From NCBI RefSeq assembly GCF_023698535.1, contig NZ_JALJCL010000001.1, positions 62,001 to 126,000 on the forward strand: a stretch of 64,000 nt of DNA. The letters run 5' to 3'. The DNA is from Halorientalis regularis (GTDB lineage: Archaea > Halobacteriota > Halobacteria > Halobacteriales > Haloarculaceae). The position numbers and the translations under genes were made by a program. The notes below the pieces were generated by a model. It saw only the letters and a program-made list of their open reading frames with translations. It was not told the origin of the DNA and made no database searches. Positions 40,134 to 49,548 of this stretch are shown piece by piece (the stretch's first letter is position 1; the number at the start of each line of letters is the position of its first letter).

Positions 40134-40196
40134 TCAGCGCTCACCTGCCGTCGAACCGGTGGGGAAACTCACGCAGTGTTTACAATTGACTCGCAT
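40134..40196 (-). CDS. 20-residue CxxC leader peptide ORF ahead of the carboxylase
   Basis: The minus strand reads MRVNCKHCVSFPTGSTAGER then TGA, ending two bases before the carboxylase ATG. The TATA-like ATATTTTA at 40223-40230 (minus) would start transcription within a few bases of this ATG. It is therefore the first ORF of the transcript and is in a different frame from the carboxylase. It may be a true leader peptide or a chance ORF. Confidence 0.4.
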   Translation of the reverse strand: MRVNCKHCVSFPTGSTAGER

Positions 40197-40361
40197 AGTG
40201 ACAGCAAACTCTCGCCGGACGGTAAAATATGTATGGGTCTCTCACGCACGGTCGAGTGGGCGACCGTGGGCTCACGAATCCTCGCGGAAACGGCGCTGAA
40301 CGGACCGTATCGTGGGACACAATGTTTTTTACAGTAGGTTCGAGAACCGTTGAAATGGATC

Positions 40362-40613
40362 ATGGCAGACAAAGACGATCTGCGCCAGCAGATGATCGAA
40401 GCGTTCGAAGGGGCCGACTATCCGATCTCGAGTCCGATGGATCTCGTGCCTGCCCTGCCTGACGGGCCGTCGACGGCGTTCGAGTCCGGGAACTTCTCGA
40501 TGACGGCCATGGAACTGAACACGAAACTCTCCGGGGGGGACTTCCCGTACGACAGCGCCGAGGACTTCGTCGACGACATCGTGGACGAACTGGAGGACCA
40601 GGACCTCATCTGA
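40362..40613 (+). CDS. MTH865-family small protein
   Basis: An 83-residue protein that matches the archaeal MTH865-like family in length and pattern (DLRQQMIEAFEGADYPISSP, LVPALPDGPSTAFESG, DFVDDIVDEL). The known structure is a small helical domain; function unknown. ATG 40362 gives the family start MADKDDLR. Confidence 0.88.
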   Translation: MADKDDLRQQMIEAFEGADYPISSPMDLVPALPDGPSTAFESGNFSMTAMELNTKLSGGDFPYDSAEDFVDDIVDELEDQDLI

Positions 40614-40639
40614 GCACGCGTCCGTCGTCGTGTCGTCTC

Positions 40640-41155
40640 TCAGCCCGGTGTGACGACCAGCACTGCCGACATCGTGCCCAGGACACCGAGTCCGAGCAGT
40701 CCGTAGTTCGCGAGCGGGTTCTTCGCCCGAACGAGATCGAGGGTGACGGTCCGCCCCGAGAGCGGCCACATCGGCGTGATGCCCATCGGGGTGAGCACGT
40801 CCCCCAGCAGGTGGGCACAGATGCCCAGCGTTCCGAACACGAACCCGGCGACAGCGAGTTCGGGGGATGATGGTGTGACCGGCCGACCGCCGAGAACCCA
40901 CCCGACTGCGCCGAACCCGACTCCCACGAGCAGCGCGAACCAGACCGTGTGGGTTACGCCGCGGTGGGAGACCAGCGGCACCTCGTGGTCCACGTCGGGC
41001 AGGGAGGCGACCGACAGCACGCACAGCTCTCCGAGGACGGCCAGGTCGGCGCGTCCCGCCAGTACCAGCGCGACGCCGACCGGGAGAAAGACCAACAGCG
41101 AGACACCCAGATGGCCAGCCCTGTACACACGCGTGAGTCGTTCGCGTTCGGACAT
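40640..41155 (-). CDS. YdjM/LexA-binding-type membrane-bound metal-dependent hydrolase
   Basis: A 171-residue protein with four or five membrane helices. Motifs include SLPDVDHEVPLVSHRGVTHT, which carries the DxDH and HRGxTHT signatures of the DUF457 (YdjM) family, and HLLGDVLTPMGI. The conserved Asp and His residues may bind metal. The substrate is unknown; membrane lipid or carbohydrate cleavage has been suggested for the family. Confidence 0.9.
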   Translation of the reverse strand: MSERERLTRVYRAGHLGVSLLVFLPVGVALVLAGRADLAVLGELCVLSVASLPDVDHEVPLVSHRGVTHTVWFALLVGVGFGAVGWVLGGRPVTPSSPELAVAGFVFGTLGICAHLLGDVLTPMGITPMWPLSGRTVTLDLVRAKNPLANYGLLGLGVLGTMSAVLVVTPG

Positions 41156-41208
41156 GAACCTTCGGCCGGGATGGGGACGTTTAACCGGCTTCCCGCCCGA
41201 ATCCCGGT

Positions 41209-41367
41209 ATGCTCGCGTCGGTCGCTGGAGAGGTGTTGGGTCGAGTCGGGCCGTTCGTCATCCCGGTCGTCCTGTTCGCCGGTGGGGTGGCCGTCTACGC
41301 CCTGCTGTGGCTGTTCTATCGCTGGCGCGACGGGGCAGTGATCGACGACGACGCCCCGGAGGAGTGA
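41209..41367 (+). CDS. 52-residue single-span membrane protein
   Basis: The ATG at 41209 encodes one strong helix (about residues 15-38) followed by basic FYRWR and an acidic C-terminus DDDAPEE. It is too short for most gene callers. The start follows a TATA-like TTTAACC at about 30 bases. No family recognised. Confidence 0.55.
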   Translation: MLASVAGEVLGRVGPFVIPVVLFAGGVAVYALLWLFYRWRDGAVIDDDAPEE

Positions 41368-41410
41368 GCCGCGGCCAACACTGAAGCCCCCGCTGGTCGA
41401 GTAGGGTAAC

Positions 41411-41986
41411 ATGGGAGACGAAACGGACGCGATGACGCGGTTCGAAGTGCCCGATATCGAGGACCTGCCCGCGGACCTGCAGGAACGCATCGAGGAGGAG
41501 ACCGAACGCGCCGGGTTCACGCCGAACGTCTTCCTGGCACTGGGATACCGGCCCAAGCAGGCGCGGGCCTTCGTCGAGTACCACGACGCCCTACTGGAGG
41601 AGACGGCGCTGGAACGCGAGGAGATCGAGATGCTGATCGTCACGGTCTCGGGCATCAACGACTGCCTGTACTGCATCGTCGCCCACGGGGCGCTCTGCCG
41701 AATCTACGCCGACGCGCCGATGCTGGCCGAGCAACTGGCCGCGAACCACCGTACCGCGGATATCAGCGACACGCACCGCGCAATGTTGGATTTCGCGGTC
41801 AAACTCACCGAGGAACCCGAACGAATCGAAGACGAAGACCTCCAGCGCCTCCGCGATCACGGGTTCAGCCAGGAGGCGATCTGGGACATCGGCAACGTCG
41901 TGTCATTCTACAACCTCTCGAACCGGATGGCCCACCTCGCGGATATGCGGCCCAACGAGGAGTTCTACACGCTCGGGCGGGCGTAG
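41411..41986 (+). CDS. Carboxymuconolactone decarboxylase/AhpD-like peroxidase-related protein
   Basis: A 191-residue all-alpha protein. The redox motif NDCLYCIVAHG (C-x2-C followed by H) and the downstream helices AEQLAANHRTADIS and SQEAIWDIGNVVSFYNLSNR match the uncharacterised peroxidase-related branch of the AhpD/CMD family. It probably reduces peroxides with a dihydrolipoamide-like donor. Cytosolic. Stop is TAG at 41984-41986. Confidence 0.9.
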   Translation: MGDETDAMTRFEVPDIEDLPADLQERIEEETERAGFTPNVFLALGYRPKQARAFVEYHDALLEETALEREEIEMLIVTVSGINDCLYCIVAHGALCRIYADAPMLAEQLAANHRTADISDTHRAMLDFAVKLTEEPERIEDEDLQRLRDHGFSQEAIWDIGNVVSFYNLSNRMAHLADMRPNEEFYTLGRA

Positions 41987-42004
41987 CGGGCGGCCGCTCC
42001 CGTC

Positions 42005-42400
42005 TCAGAGCCGGGGTTCGATCTCCTCGTCGAGATACTGGATACAGTACTCCACGTCGGCCATCGTCGCGGTCTCGCCGTCGCGTTGAATCGAGATGAG
42101 AAAGCCTGCCTTCACGTTCGTGGGGTCGCGCCACGTGAGGACCCACGCGTCCTCGAACACGCGGACGAACGATTTCAGGTCGCCGGTCTTGAACACCGAT
42201 CCCTGATCGGAGAAACTCAGTTGCTGGACGATGGCGTCGTCGAGGATCTGCTGTCGCTCGTCCGCTTCGTACTGTTCTCGCACGTCGGGCCGGAACGTCA
42301 CCGCCGAGGACCCGGCGTCGTACTGGACGACGGTCCGGAGGTCCTCGCCGAGCCGCTCGTGTAAATGGTCCCAGACGCCATCTACGAAATCGCGGTCCAT
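42005..42400 (-). CDS. Haloarchaeal conserved hypothetical protein
   Basis: A 131-residue soluble protein: an N-terminal helical part (VDGVWDHLHERLGEDLRTVV), a beta-rich middle (SAVTFRPDVREQYEADERQQ) and a C-terminal strand pair (AWVLTWRDPTNVKAGFLISI). It resembles small haloarchaeal DUF proteins that often neighbour regulators; no function known. It diverges from the Lrp-TRASH regulator. Confidence 0.7.
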   Translation of the reverse strand: MDRDFVDGVWDHLHERLGEDLRTVVQYDAGSSAVTFRPDVREQYEADERQQILDDAIVQQLSFSDQGSVFKTGDLKSFVRVFEDAWVLTWRDPTNVKAGFLISIQRDGETATMADVEYCIQYLDEEIEPRL

Positions 42401-42537
42401 ACTCCGGTGTAGTTCGGTTTCTCGGGTTTCAGTCCTTCGTTTGGTCCTGTAAACGGAAAGTGTCGTTTGCGGTATCGACACACCGAGTGCGGGGCGGGTG
42501 GCGAAACTGACTTGCCGGGGCCGGTCGCACTGCTTGC

Positions 42538-43134
42538 ATGCGCGGACTCGACGACACGGACCGGGAGATTCTCGACATCCTCCTGTCCGATGGGCGGCGT
42601 TCCTACAGCGACATCGCCGAAGCGGTCGACCTCTCGCCACCCGCGGTATCGGATCGAATCGACCGGCTCCGGGAACTGGGTGTCGTCCGGCGGTTCACCG
42701 TCGACCTCGACCGGTCGGTCCTCCGTGAGGGCGTGCCGGTGCTGGTCGACCTGCAGGTCCGGCCGGGTCGCGGGGATGCGGTTGCCGACGCGCTCTCGGC
42801 GGCAGAGCCCGTCGAACACGTCTTCACCACCGCGGACGAGCGGATCGTGGCCACGGCGACGGTCGGAGACGGCGACGTGAGTGGGATGCTCGCCGACACG
42901 GTCGAGATGGACGACATCGGCGAGTACGGCGTGGACCTGCTCGACGACACCGCCTGGTCGCCCGCGATGGACGACGCGGAGTTCGCCCCCGAGTGTGCCG
43001 AGTGTGGCAACACCGTCGACGCGGAGGGCGAGACGGCGGAACTCGACGGTACGCACTATCACTTCTGCTGTTCGTCCTGCCAGTCGCGGTTCGTCGCGCA
43101 GTACGAGGAACTTCGGGACGGAGCCTCGTCCTGA
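42538..43134 (+). CDS. Lrp/AsnC-type regulator with C-terminal TRASH metal domain
   Basis: A 198-residue protein. Residues 3-60 form the Lrp winged helix (LDDTDREILDILLSDGRRSY, VSDRIDRLRELG), 65-135 a RAM-like ligand domain, and 150-190 a TRASH zinc/copper finger (CAECGNTVD ... HYHFCCSSCQSRF). The related protein VNG1179C of Halobacterium controls a copper ATPase, and here copA starts 120 bases downstream on the same strand. A copper-sensing regulator of copA is therefore the best reading. A GTGTCG/CGACAC inverted repeat at 42460-42481 lies upstream and may be self-regulatory. Confidence 0.92.
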   Translation: MRGLDDTDREILDILLSDGRRSYSDIAEAVDLSPPAVSDRIDRLRELGVVRRFTVDLDRSVLREGVPVLVDLQVRPGRGDAVADALSAAEPVEHVFTTADERIVATATVGDGDVSGMLADTVEMDDIGEYGVDLLDDTAWSPAMDDAEFAPECAECGNTVDAEGETAELDGTHYHFCCSSCQSRFVAQYEELRDGASS

Positions 43135-43166
43135 CCGTGCGAGATCCGTGACTGTCCACCGGCGTC

Positions 43167-43247
43167 GACTTTCGAAACGAAAGTCTCAGCCGGAATCGAG
43201 GGCAGGAAAACAAGGACAAGCCGCTTGAACGTGGGTACCCTACGTTC
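43167..43247. promoter_or_regulatory. Two inverted repeats in the copA control region
   Basis: IR1: GACTTTCG (43167-43174) and CGAAAGTC (43178-43185), perfect, loop AAA. IR2: GAACGTGGG (43227-43235) and CCC-T-ACGTTC (43238-43247), with one bulged T, ending eight bases before the copA ATG. IR1 could be the regulator site and IR2 would overlap the transcription start. IR1 could also serve as the end of the regulator transcript. Confidence 0.5.
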
Positions 43248-43254
43248 AGACGAG

Positions 43255-45855
43255 ATGACCGAACGGCGCACGCGGCTGGAGTTGACGGGGATGAGCTGTG
43301 CCAACTGCGCTGGCACCATCGACGACGCCCTCGCGGAGCTGGACGGTGTCGTCGAGTCGGACGTGAATTTCGCCACCGACGAGGGGACGGTGACCTACGA
43401 TCCCGACGAAACATCCCTCGCAGCGATCTACGCGGCCGTCGAGGACGCCGGCTACGGCATCGTCCGGGAGTCGGTCACGATCCCGATCACCGACATGTCC
43501 TGTGCGAACTGCGCGGAGACCAACGAGACCGCGCTGGAGCGCCAGCCCGGGGTGATCGAGGCCGAAGTCAACTTCGCCACCGACGAGGCCAGCGTGACGT
43601 ACAACCCCGCCGAAACCGACCGGCCGGCGCTGTACGACGCCATCGAGGACGCGGGCTACACGCCGGTCCGGGACGACGAAGGCGGCGATCGCGGCGACGC
43701 GGGAGCGAGTTCACAGGACCGCCAGGACGCCGCCCGTCAGGCCGAGATCGACCGCCAGAAGCGACTCGTGCTGTTCGGCGCGGCGCTGTCGCTCCCGCTG
43801 GTCGCGATGATGGCCGTGGAGTTGCTGGCACCCGGCACGATGCCGGAGACGGTCGCAGGAGTCGAAGTCGGCTGGCTCGCGTTCCTGCTCGCGACGCCCG
43901 TCCAGATCGTCCTGGGTCGGGAGTTCTACGAGAACAGCTACACGGCGCTGGTCAAGAACCGCACGGCCAACATGGACGTGCTGATCGCGCTGGGATCGTC
44001 GACGGCCTACGTCTACTCGGTGGCCGTCCTGCTCGGCCTGATCGCCTCCGAGGGGCTGTACTTCGACTCGGCGGCGCTGATCTTGACGTTCATCACGCTC
44101 GGGAACTACCTCGAAGCCCGCTCGAAGGGGCAGGCTGGCGAGGCGATCCGGCAGTTGCTGGAGATGCAGGCCGACACGGCGACGCTCGTCGACGAGGACG
44201 GGAACGAACGCGAGGTCCCCGTCGAGGAGATCGACGTCGGCGACCGGATGAAGGTGCGGCCGGGCGAGAAGATTCCCACCGACGGGACGGTCGTGGACGG
44301 CTCCAGCGCGGTCGACGAGTCGATGGTGACCGGGGAGTCGGTTCCGGTCGAGAAGAGCGAAGGCGACGAGGTCGTCGGCTCGACGGTCAACCAGAACGGC
44401 GTCCTCGTGGTCGAGGCCACGAAGGTCGGCTCGGAGACGGCGATCCAGCAGATCGTCTCGATGGTCAAGGACGCACAGAGCCGCCAGCCCGAGATTCAAA
44501 ACGTCGCTGACCGCATCAGCGCCTACTTCGTCCCCGCGGTCATCGTGAACGCGCTGCTCTGGGCGGGCGTCTGGTACGCGTTCCCCGAACCGCTGGCGGG
44601 TATCGTCGGTGCGGTTCCGTTCCTCGGACTCGTGGCTGGCGGTCCGATGGTCGCCGGCGGCACCGTCTCGGTCTTCGAGTTCTCGGTGGTCGTCTTCGCC
44701 AGCGCCGTGTTGATCGCCTGTCCCTGTGCGCTGGGGCTGGCGACGCCCGCGGCGACGATGGTCGGGACCTCCATCGGCGCGCAAAACGGCGTGCTGTTCA
44801 AGGGTGGCGACGTGCTGGAGCGGGTCCGGGATGTGGATACGGTCGTCTTCGACAAGACGGGCACGCTGACCACCGGCGAGATGCAGTTGACGGACGTGGA
44901 AGTCGTCGGGACGGCCGCCGACGGGGGCACTGCCCCTGACGGTGGTCAGCTGGAACCGGAACTGGACGAGTCGGTCGTCCTCTCGGCCGCCGCGAGCGCC
45001 GAGCGGGGGAGCGAACACCCGCTGGCCGAGGCCATCGTCACCGGCGCGCGCGAGCGCGACCTCGACCCCGCCGAACCGGACGACTTCGAGAACGTCCCCG
45101 GCCAGGGCGTCCGGGCGACGACGGACCATGGCGAGGTCCGCGTCGGCAACCGCCGCCTGCTGGAGTCGAACGGGGTCGATCCGGCCCCCGCGGCCGAGAC
45201 GATGGAACGACTGGAGAGCGAGGGCAAGACGGCGATGCTAGTCGCGGTCGACGGCGATCTCCTCGGCGTGGTCGCCACGGCGGACACGGTCAAAGACTCC
45301 GCGAAAGCGGCCGTGAGCGCGCTCCACGACAGGGGGTTGACCGTCCACATGATCACCGGCGACAACGAGCGCACCGCCGAGGCCGTCGCCGAACAGGTCG
45401 GGATCCGTCCCGGGAACGTCCGGGCGGCGGTCCTGCCCGAGGACAAGGCCGACGCCATCGAGGCGATCCAGGACGACGGCGAGCGCGCGATGATGGTCGG
45501 CGACGGGGTCAACGACGCGCCCGCGCTCGCGGCGGCGTTCGTCGGCTGTGCCATCGGGAGCGGAACGGACGTGGCCATCGAGGCCGCGGATGTGACACTG
45601 ATGCGCTCGGACCCCCAGGACGTGCTGAAGGCCATCCGCGTCTCCGAGGGGACCCTCACGAAGATCAAGCAGAACCTGTTCTGGGCGCTGGGGTACAACA
45701 CGGCGATGATTCCGCTGGCCTCGCTGGGTCTGCTCCAGCCGGTTCTCGCGGCGGGCGCGATGGCGCTGTCCAGTGTCTCGGTGCTGGCCAACAGCCTCAC
45801 GTTCCGATCGTATACGCCCAGCGAGGACTATCGGTTGCTGGGGCGGTTCCGCTGA
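43255..45855 (+). CDS. copA: Copper-exporting P1B-type ATPase
   Basis: An 866-residue Cu+ efflux ATPase. Two N-terminal HMA domains carry GMSCANC (C15, C18) and DMSCANC (C83, C86). Eight membrane helices are expected, with the metal site [12 protein letters not shown] (CPC 489-491), the TGES actuator motif ([11 protein letters not shown]), the phosphorylation site [11 protein letters not shown] (D533), the HP motif (SEHPLAEAI) and [12 protein letters not shown]. It removes excess cytosolic copper. It is preceded by its likely TRASH regulator. Stop directly abuts the photolyase stop. Confidence 0.97.
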   Translation: MTERRTRLELTGMSCANCAGTIDDALAELDGVVESDVNFATDEGTVTYDPDETSLAAIYAAVEDAGYGIVRESVTIPITDMSCANCAETNETALERQPGVIEAEVNFATDEASVTYNPAETDRPALYDAIEDAGYTPVRDDEGGDRGDAGASSQDRQDAARQAEIDRQKRLVLFGAALSLPLVAMMAVELLAPGTMPETVAGVEVGWLAFLLATPVQIVLGREFYENSYTALVKNRTANMDVLIALGSSTAYVYSVAVLLGLIASEGLYFDSAALILTFITLGNYLEARSKGQAGEAIRQLLEMQADTATLVDEDGNEREVPVEEIDVGDRMKVRPGEKIPTDGTVVDGSSAVDESMVTGESVPVEKSEGDEVVGSTVNQNGVLVVEATKVGSETAIQQIVSMVKDAQSRQPEIQNVADRISAYFVPAVIVNALLWAGVWYAFPEPLAGIVGAVPFLGLVAGGPMVAGGTVSVFEFSVVVFASAVLIACPCALGLATPAATMVGTSIGAQNGVLFKGGDVLERVRDVDTVVFDKTGTLTTGEMQLTDVEVVGTAADGGTAPDGGQLEPELDESVVLSAAASAERGSEHPLAEAIVTGARERDLDPAEPDDFENVPGQGVRATTDHGEVRVGNRRLLESNGVDPAPAAETMERLESEGKTAMLVAVDGDLLGVVATADTVKDSAKAAVSALHDRGLTVHMITGDNERTAEAVAEQVGIRPGNVRAAVLPEDKADAIEAIQDDGERAMMVGDGVNDAPALAAAFVGCAIGSGTDVAIEAADVTLMRSDPQDVLKAIRVSEGTLTKIKQNLFWALGYNTAMIPLASLGLLQPVLAAGAMALSSVSVLANSLTFRSYTPSEDYRLLGRFR

Positions 45856-47379
45856 TCAGAGGTCGCCGCGCTCGGCTCGCTCGCGCAGTTCGGTCGCCCG
45901 CTCTCGGATTTGCTCCATCTCCGCGTCGTCCTTGTCGTCGAGGTGGCCGTAGACGAGTCCCATCCGGTGGTTCGACCGGAGTTCGTCTTCGTTGCGGTCC
46001 AGAAAGTCCCAGTAGAACGTGTTGAACGGGCATGCTCCCTCACCGGTGGTCTTTGTCTTGTAGTACGGACAGCCCGAACAGTAGTCGCTCATCTTGTCGA
46101 CGTAGTTGGCCGACGACGCGTAGGGTTTCGTGGCGAACACGCCCGCGCCGAACGATCCCATCTCGATCACGTTGGGCGTCGTGACCCAGTGGAAGGCGTC
46201 GACGTAGCCGGCGTGGAACCAGCGGTTCAACTCGGCCGGTTCGACGCCGTAGATCAGCGCGAAGTTCGAGAGAATCATCAGCCGCTCGATGTGGTGGGAG
46301 TACCCACGCCGGCGCACGCCGTCGATCACGTCCGAGAGACAGGCCATGTCGGTCTCGCCGGTCCAGTAGAACTCCGGCAGGGATTCGGTCTGGCCGAGCT
46401 GGTTGGCCGTCGCCAGTTCGGGCATCTCCCGGCGGTAGACGTGTCTGAGGAACTCGCGCCAGCCGATCACCTGCCTGACGTACCCTTCCACACTGTTGAG
46501 CGGCACGTCCCGCGACTCGTACGCGTCGAGGACGCGTTCGACCACCTCGTCGGGCGTCAGCAGTCCGAGGTTGAGCGGTGCCGACAGCAGGCTGTGATTC
46601 ATCGCCCACTCGCCTTCCCGCATGGCGTCCTGGTACGGACCGAACTCCGGGAGCCGACTCTCGGCGAACCGCTCCAGCGCGTGGAGGGCCTGCTCGCGGG
46701 TCACGGGCCACTGGAACTCGTCGGGGTCGGCCCAGTCGCCGCCGTAGGGTGGGTCGTCGTAGCCGCCCGAGAACTCCGACTCGACCCACTCGATCACCTC
46801 GCGGGTCTCCTCGTCGTACTCGAAGGTCGGCGGCTCGGGCGGTTCGTATCCCTCGGGCGGTGTCTCGCGGTTCTGCTCGTCGTAGTTCCACTCGCCGCCG
46901 ACGGGCTCGTCGCCGTCCATCAGGTACCCGGTCTCGCGTCGCATGTGACGGTAGAACGACTCGTGGGTGAGACTGTCGCGGTCGCCGGCCCACTCGTCGA
47001 ACTCGGCTGGCGAACAGAGGAACCGCTCGTCTTCGACGACCGTGAGCGAGCCGCCGGCGTCGGTAACCAGGTCTCGCAACCGGTCGGCCCCGCCGTGGCT
47101 CGCCGGGCGGACGACGGTGATGTCGTCCTCTGGGTGGGCCTCGAAGTGGGCGTTCAACCCCTCGGCGAACGTCTCAAACTTCCGATAGTCGACCGTGTAG
47201 CCGTCCGCTCTGAGCCTGTCGCGGAACCGACGCATCGCGGCGAACACCAGCGCGAGTTTGTGGGGATGGTAGGGATGGCGGCGAGCGAAGTCGTGGGCTT
47301 CGATCATGAGTACGCGACCGTCGCGGTCGAGGGGGCCGACGGTCCGTGTCAACTGATCGCCCAGCACCAGTACCGTCAT
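45856..47379 (-). CDS. FeS-BCP type cryptochrome/photolyase
   Basis: A 507-residue flavoprotein of the prokaryotic (6-4) photolyase group (PhrB-like). The N-terminal Rossmann domain (MTVLVLGDQLTRTVGPLDRD, HPHKLALVFAAMRRFRD) is followed by the helical FAD domain (VRQVIGWREFLRHVYRREMP, RRGYSHHIERLMILSNFALI). A 4Fe-4S cluster is indicated by Cys in TDMACLSDV, SDYCSGCPYYK and GEGACPFN. It probably repairs (6-4) photoproducts with blue light. ATG 47379 matches the family start. Convergent with copA with no gap. Confidence 0.92.
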   Translation of the reverse strand: MTVLVLGDQLTRTVGPLDRDGRVLMIEAHDFARRHPYHPHKLALVFAAMRRFRDRLRADGYTVDYRKFETFAEGLNAHFEAHPEDDITVVRPASHGGADRLRDLVTDAGGSLTVVEDERFLCSPAEFDEWAGDRDSLTHESFYRHMRRETGYLMDGDEPVGGEWNYDEQNRETPPEGYEPPEPPTFEYDEETREVIEWVESEFSGGYDDPPYGGDWADPDEFQWPVTREQALHALERFAESRLPEFGPYQDAMREGEWAMNHSLLSAPLNLGLLTPDEVVERVLDAYESRDVPLNSVEGYVRQVIGWREFLRHVYRREMPELATANQLGQTESLPEFYWTGETDMACLSDVIDGVRRRGYSHHIERLMILSNFALIYGVEPAELNRWFHAGYVDAFHWVTTPNVIEMGSFGAGVFATKPYASSANYVDKMSDYCSGCPYYKTKTTGEGACPFNTFYWDFLDRNEDELRSNHRMGLVYGHLDDKDDAEMEQIRERATELRERAERGDL

Positions 47380-47505
47380 CGGTCGTTCGCTCCCCGGTGG
47401 CTGCCCGGCATATACACAATCGTAGGAGCGAAAATACAAAAACTGCGTGTCGGAGTGTGAGGGAAGGTCAAGTGATTTATATTTGTGGCCACAGAGGTTT
47501 TCGGC

Positions 47506-48492
47506 ATGACCTGGCAATAGAAGCGTCGAGCGTTTCTCCGAACCGCAGTGGTGGCGACAGCGGCGGGTGTCGCCGGCTGTTCCGACAACGGTTCGGGTGA
47601 CGGCTCGGGCGGGGACGACGAGGACGGGGACGAGACCGACGCCGGGACGCCGACGGCCACGCCCGAGGAGACGGAAGAAAACGTAGAGACGCCCGAAGAG
47701 CGCGACGAACCGGAAGGGCCGACCGACCCCGACGAACCGGCCGACGTACAGAACCCGAAACAGGCCGTCGACGACTGGCTCTCGAACACGAAAAATTACG
47801 ACGGCAATATCAACGGTCAGATCGCAGAAACCGACGTGTCGATCGGCGTCGGCGTCGACGACACGTCGGGCAGTACCTTCGCGTTCGGCAAGCCGGCGAT
47901 CAGAGTCACGACGGGGACACAGATCCAGTGGATCTGGCAGGACCCGAACAACGCGCACAACGTCCGGGAGCGAAACGGGCTGTTCGGCAGCGGAGACCCC
48001 GTCACTTCGTCCGGAAAGACGTTCACGGTGACGCTGACCGAACCCGGTGTCTACCTCTACAAGTGTTCGAACCACGGCGGCGCGCTCGGGATGCGCGGTG
48101 CGATCATCGTGGAGGACGAGCAGACCCTCAGCGGCTACCCCAAAGTCGACGAATGGCTCAGCGATTACAGTGAGTACGACGGCCGGCTGACAGACAGGAC
48201 CGGTGAGGCATCGGTCGACGTGAAAGTCGGCGCGCGCAGTCCGAACGGACAGAACCGGTCGTTCGATCCGGTCGCGATTCTCGTCGATCAGGGGACCGAA
48301 ATCGTGTTCGACTGGAGCGGCCGCGGTGGGACACACGACGTGACCTGGAAAAACGACACGTTCGAGCCGAGCGACAACGTGAGAGATGCCAGCTACACTT
48401 ACAGCGTGACCATGGACGAGCCAGGCGTCTACCTGTACTACTGTCGCGGCGACCGACCCTACAACGGCCGCGGTGCGGTCGTCGTCCGCTAG
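47506..48492 (+). CDS. Halocyanin-like Tat lipoprotein gene, interrupted by in-frame TAG at codon 5
   Basis: The ATG at 47506 follows a TATA-like TTTATATT (47476-47483) by about 26 bases, the leaderless spacing. The frame then reads MTWQ, TAG (47518-47520), KRRAFLRTAVVATAAGVAGC: a full Tat signal and lipobox. The ~300 residues after it form two cupredoxin domains. The first has the type-1 copper pattern (NAHNV, YKCSNHGGALGM); the second keeps GTHDV and C (YYCRGD) but has lost the following His and the Met. If TAG stops translation, the only in-frame starts before the lipobox are GTG 47548 and 47551, which would omit the twin Arg. The gene is either a fresh pseudogene, a sequencing error, or uses read-through. 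Product if made: extracellular blue-copper electron carrier. Confidence 0.75.
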
Positions 48493-49427
48493 GTCCGCTC
48501 GACGAACTCGACGATCTCTTCGGCGATCTCTTCTCCCTTGTCTTCCTGCAGAAAGTGTGCGCCGCCTTCGATCCAGATGTCGGGCTGGTCGCTCGCGGTC
48601 GGGAACAGATCACGCAGATAATCGCGTGATCCGTGCGTGATTGGGTCCGAGTCCGAGAAGAGGACGAACACCGGTTTCTCCCACTCCTCGAAGGTCGCTT
48701 TCGCCTCGCGCATCGTCTCGGCCCCGTCCATGTCCGGATCGGTGGGGACCCGACTCGGGAGGATGCGCGCACCTGCCATGTGATCCTCGTCCGGGAAGGG
48801 TGCGCGGTAGGCCTCGACCACGTCGTCTGGGATGTCCGAGAGACAGCCGCCCTCGACCAGTTGGCCCACGTCGAAGTCGGGGTCCTCCGCGGCCATATCC
48901 TTGAAATCGTGCCAGATGTCCGGCATCGACTGGCTCCCGTCCATGAGTCCGGTGTTCATCGGCACGAGCCGGGCGAACCGGTCGGGGTTGTTCGCCGCCA
49001 CGGGCAACCCGAGCAGGCCACCCCAGTCCTGGCAGATCAGCGTGACGTTCTGCAGGTCGAGTTCCCCGAGGAACCGCTCGACCGTATCGTACATCGCACT
49101 GTAGGTGTAGTCCGCCTGCTCGGGCCACTTGTCCGAGCGGCCGAACCCGATCAGGTCCGGCACGACGACGCGGCCGGCCTCCGAAAGCGTCGGGATCATC
49201 TTCCGGTAGAGATACGACCACGTCGGCTCCCCGTGCAGACAGAGGAACGTCTCGTCGCCGTCACCCTCGACGTCGACGTACGCCATCTCGGGGCCGCCAG
49301 CGTCACCAGAACGCCCCGCGTTCTGGTTGCCCGGTGAGGTCCCCTCACCGACGTCGACGTAATTGGCCTCGTAGTCGTAGCCCGGCAGATCATCGAACCG
49401 CTCGGCTGGTGCGCGTTCCAGTGACAT
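48489..49427 (-). CDS. Haloalkane dehalogenase-like alpha/beta hydrolase
   Basis: A 312-residue hydrolase from the ATG at 49427 (a further ATG at 49454 is possible). Family marks: CLHGEPTWSYLYRKM (oxyanion region with the halide-binding Trp), LICQDWGG with the nucleophile Asp, and GGAHFLQED with the catalytic His. The Asp instead of Ser in the nucleophile elbow separates haloalkane dehalogenases from esterases. Substrate not proven. It overlaps the end of the halocyanin gene by four bases (convergent). Confidence 0.88.
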   Translation of the reverse strand: MSLERAPAERFDDLPGYDYEANYVDVGEGTSPGNQNAGRSGDAGGPEMAYVDVEGDGDETFLCLHGEPTWSYLYRKMIPTLSEAGRVVVPDLIGFGRSDKWPEQADYTYSAMYDTVERFLGELDLQNVTLICQDWGGLLGLPVAANNPDRFARLVPMNTGLMDGSQSMPDIWHDFKDMAAEDPDFDVGQLVEGGCLSDIPDDVVEAYRAPFPDEDHMAGARILPSRVPTDPDMDGAETMREAKATFEEWEKPVFVLFSDSDPITHGSRDYLRDLFPTASDQPDIWIEGGAHFLQEDKGEEIAEEIVEFVERT

Positions 49428-49548
49428 GGTGGTTTCCACTTTCCCATCATCCATAGTTATTTTCCTTCCAGCAGTAACGTTGAGCGCGAGCTTGCTAACA
49501 GCGTTCGGTCGCCGCCGGGCTTAAGCGGGTCGCGGTCGGAGGCCGGCC

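Noticed and set aside
45856-48336. Photolyase frame extended to 826 residues
   Set aside because: The photolyase fold begins at MTVLVLGDQ (47379); the upstream part is antisense to the halocyanin gene.
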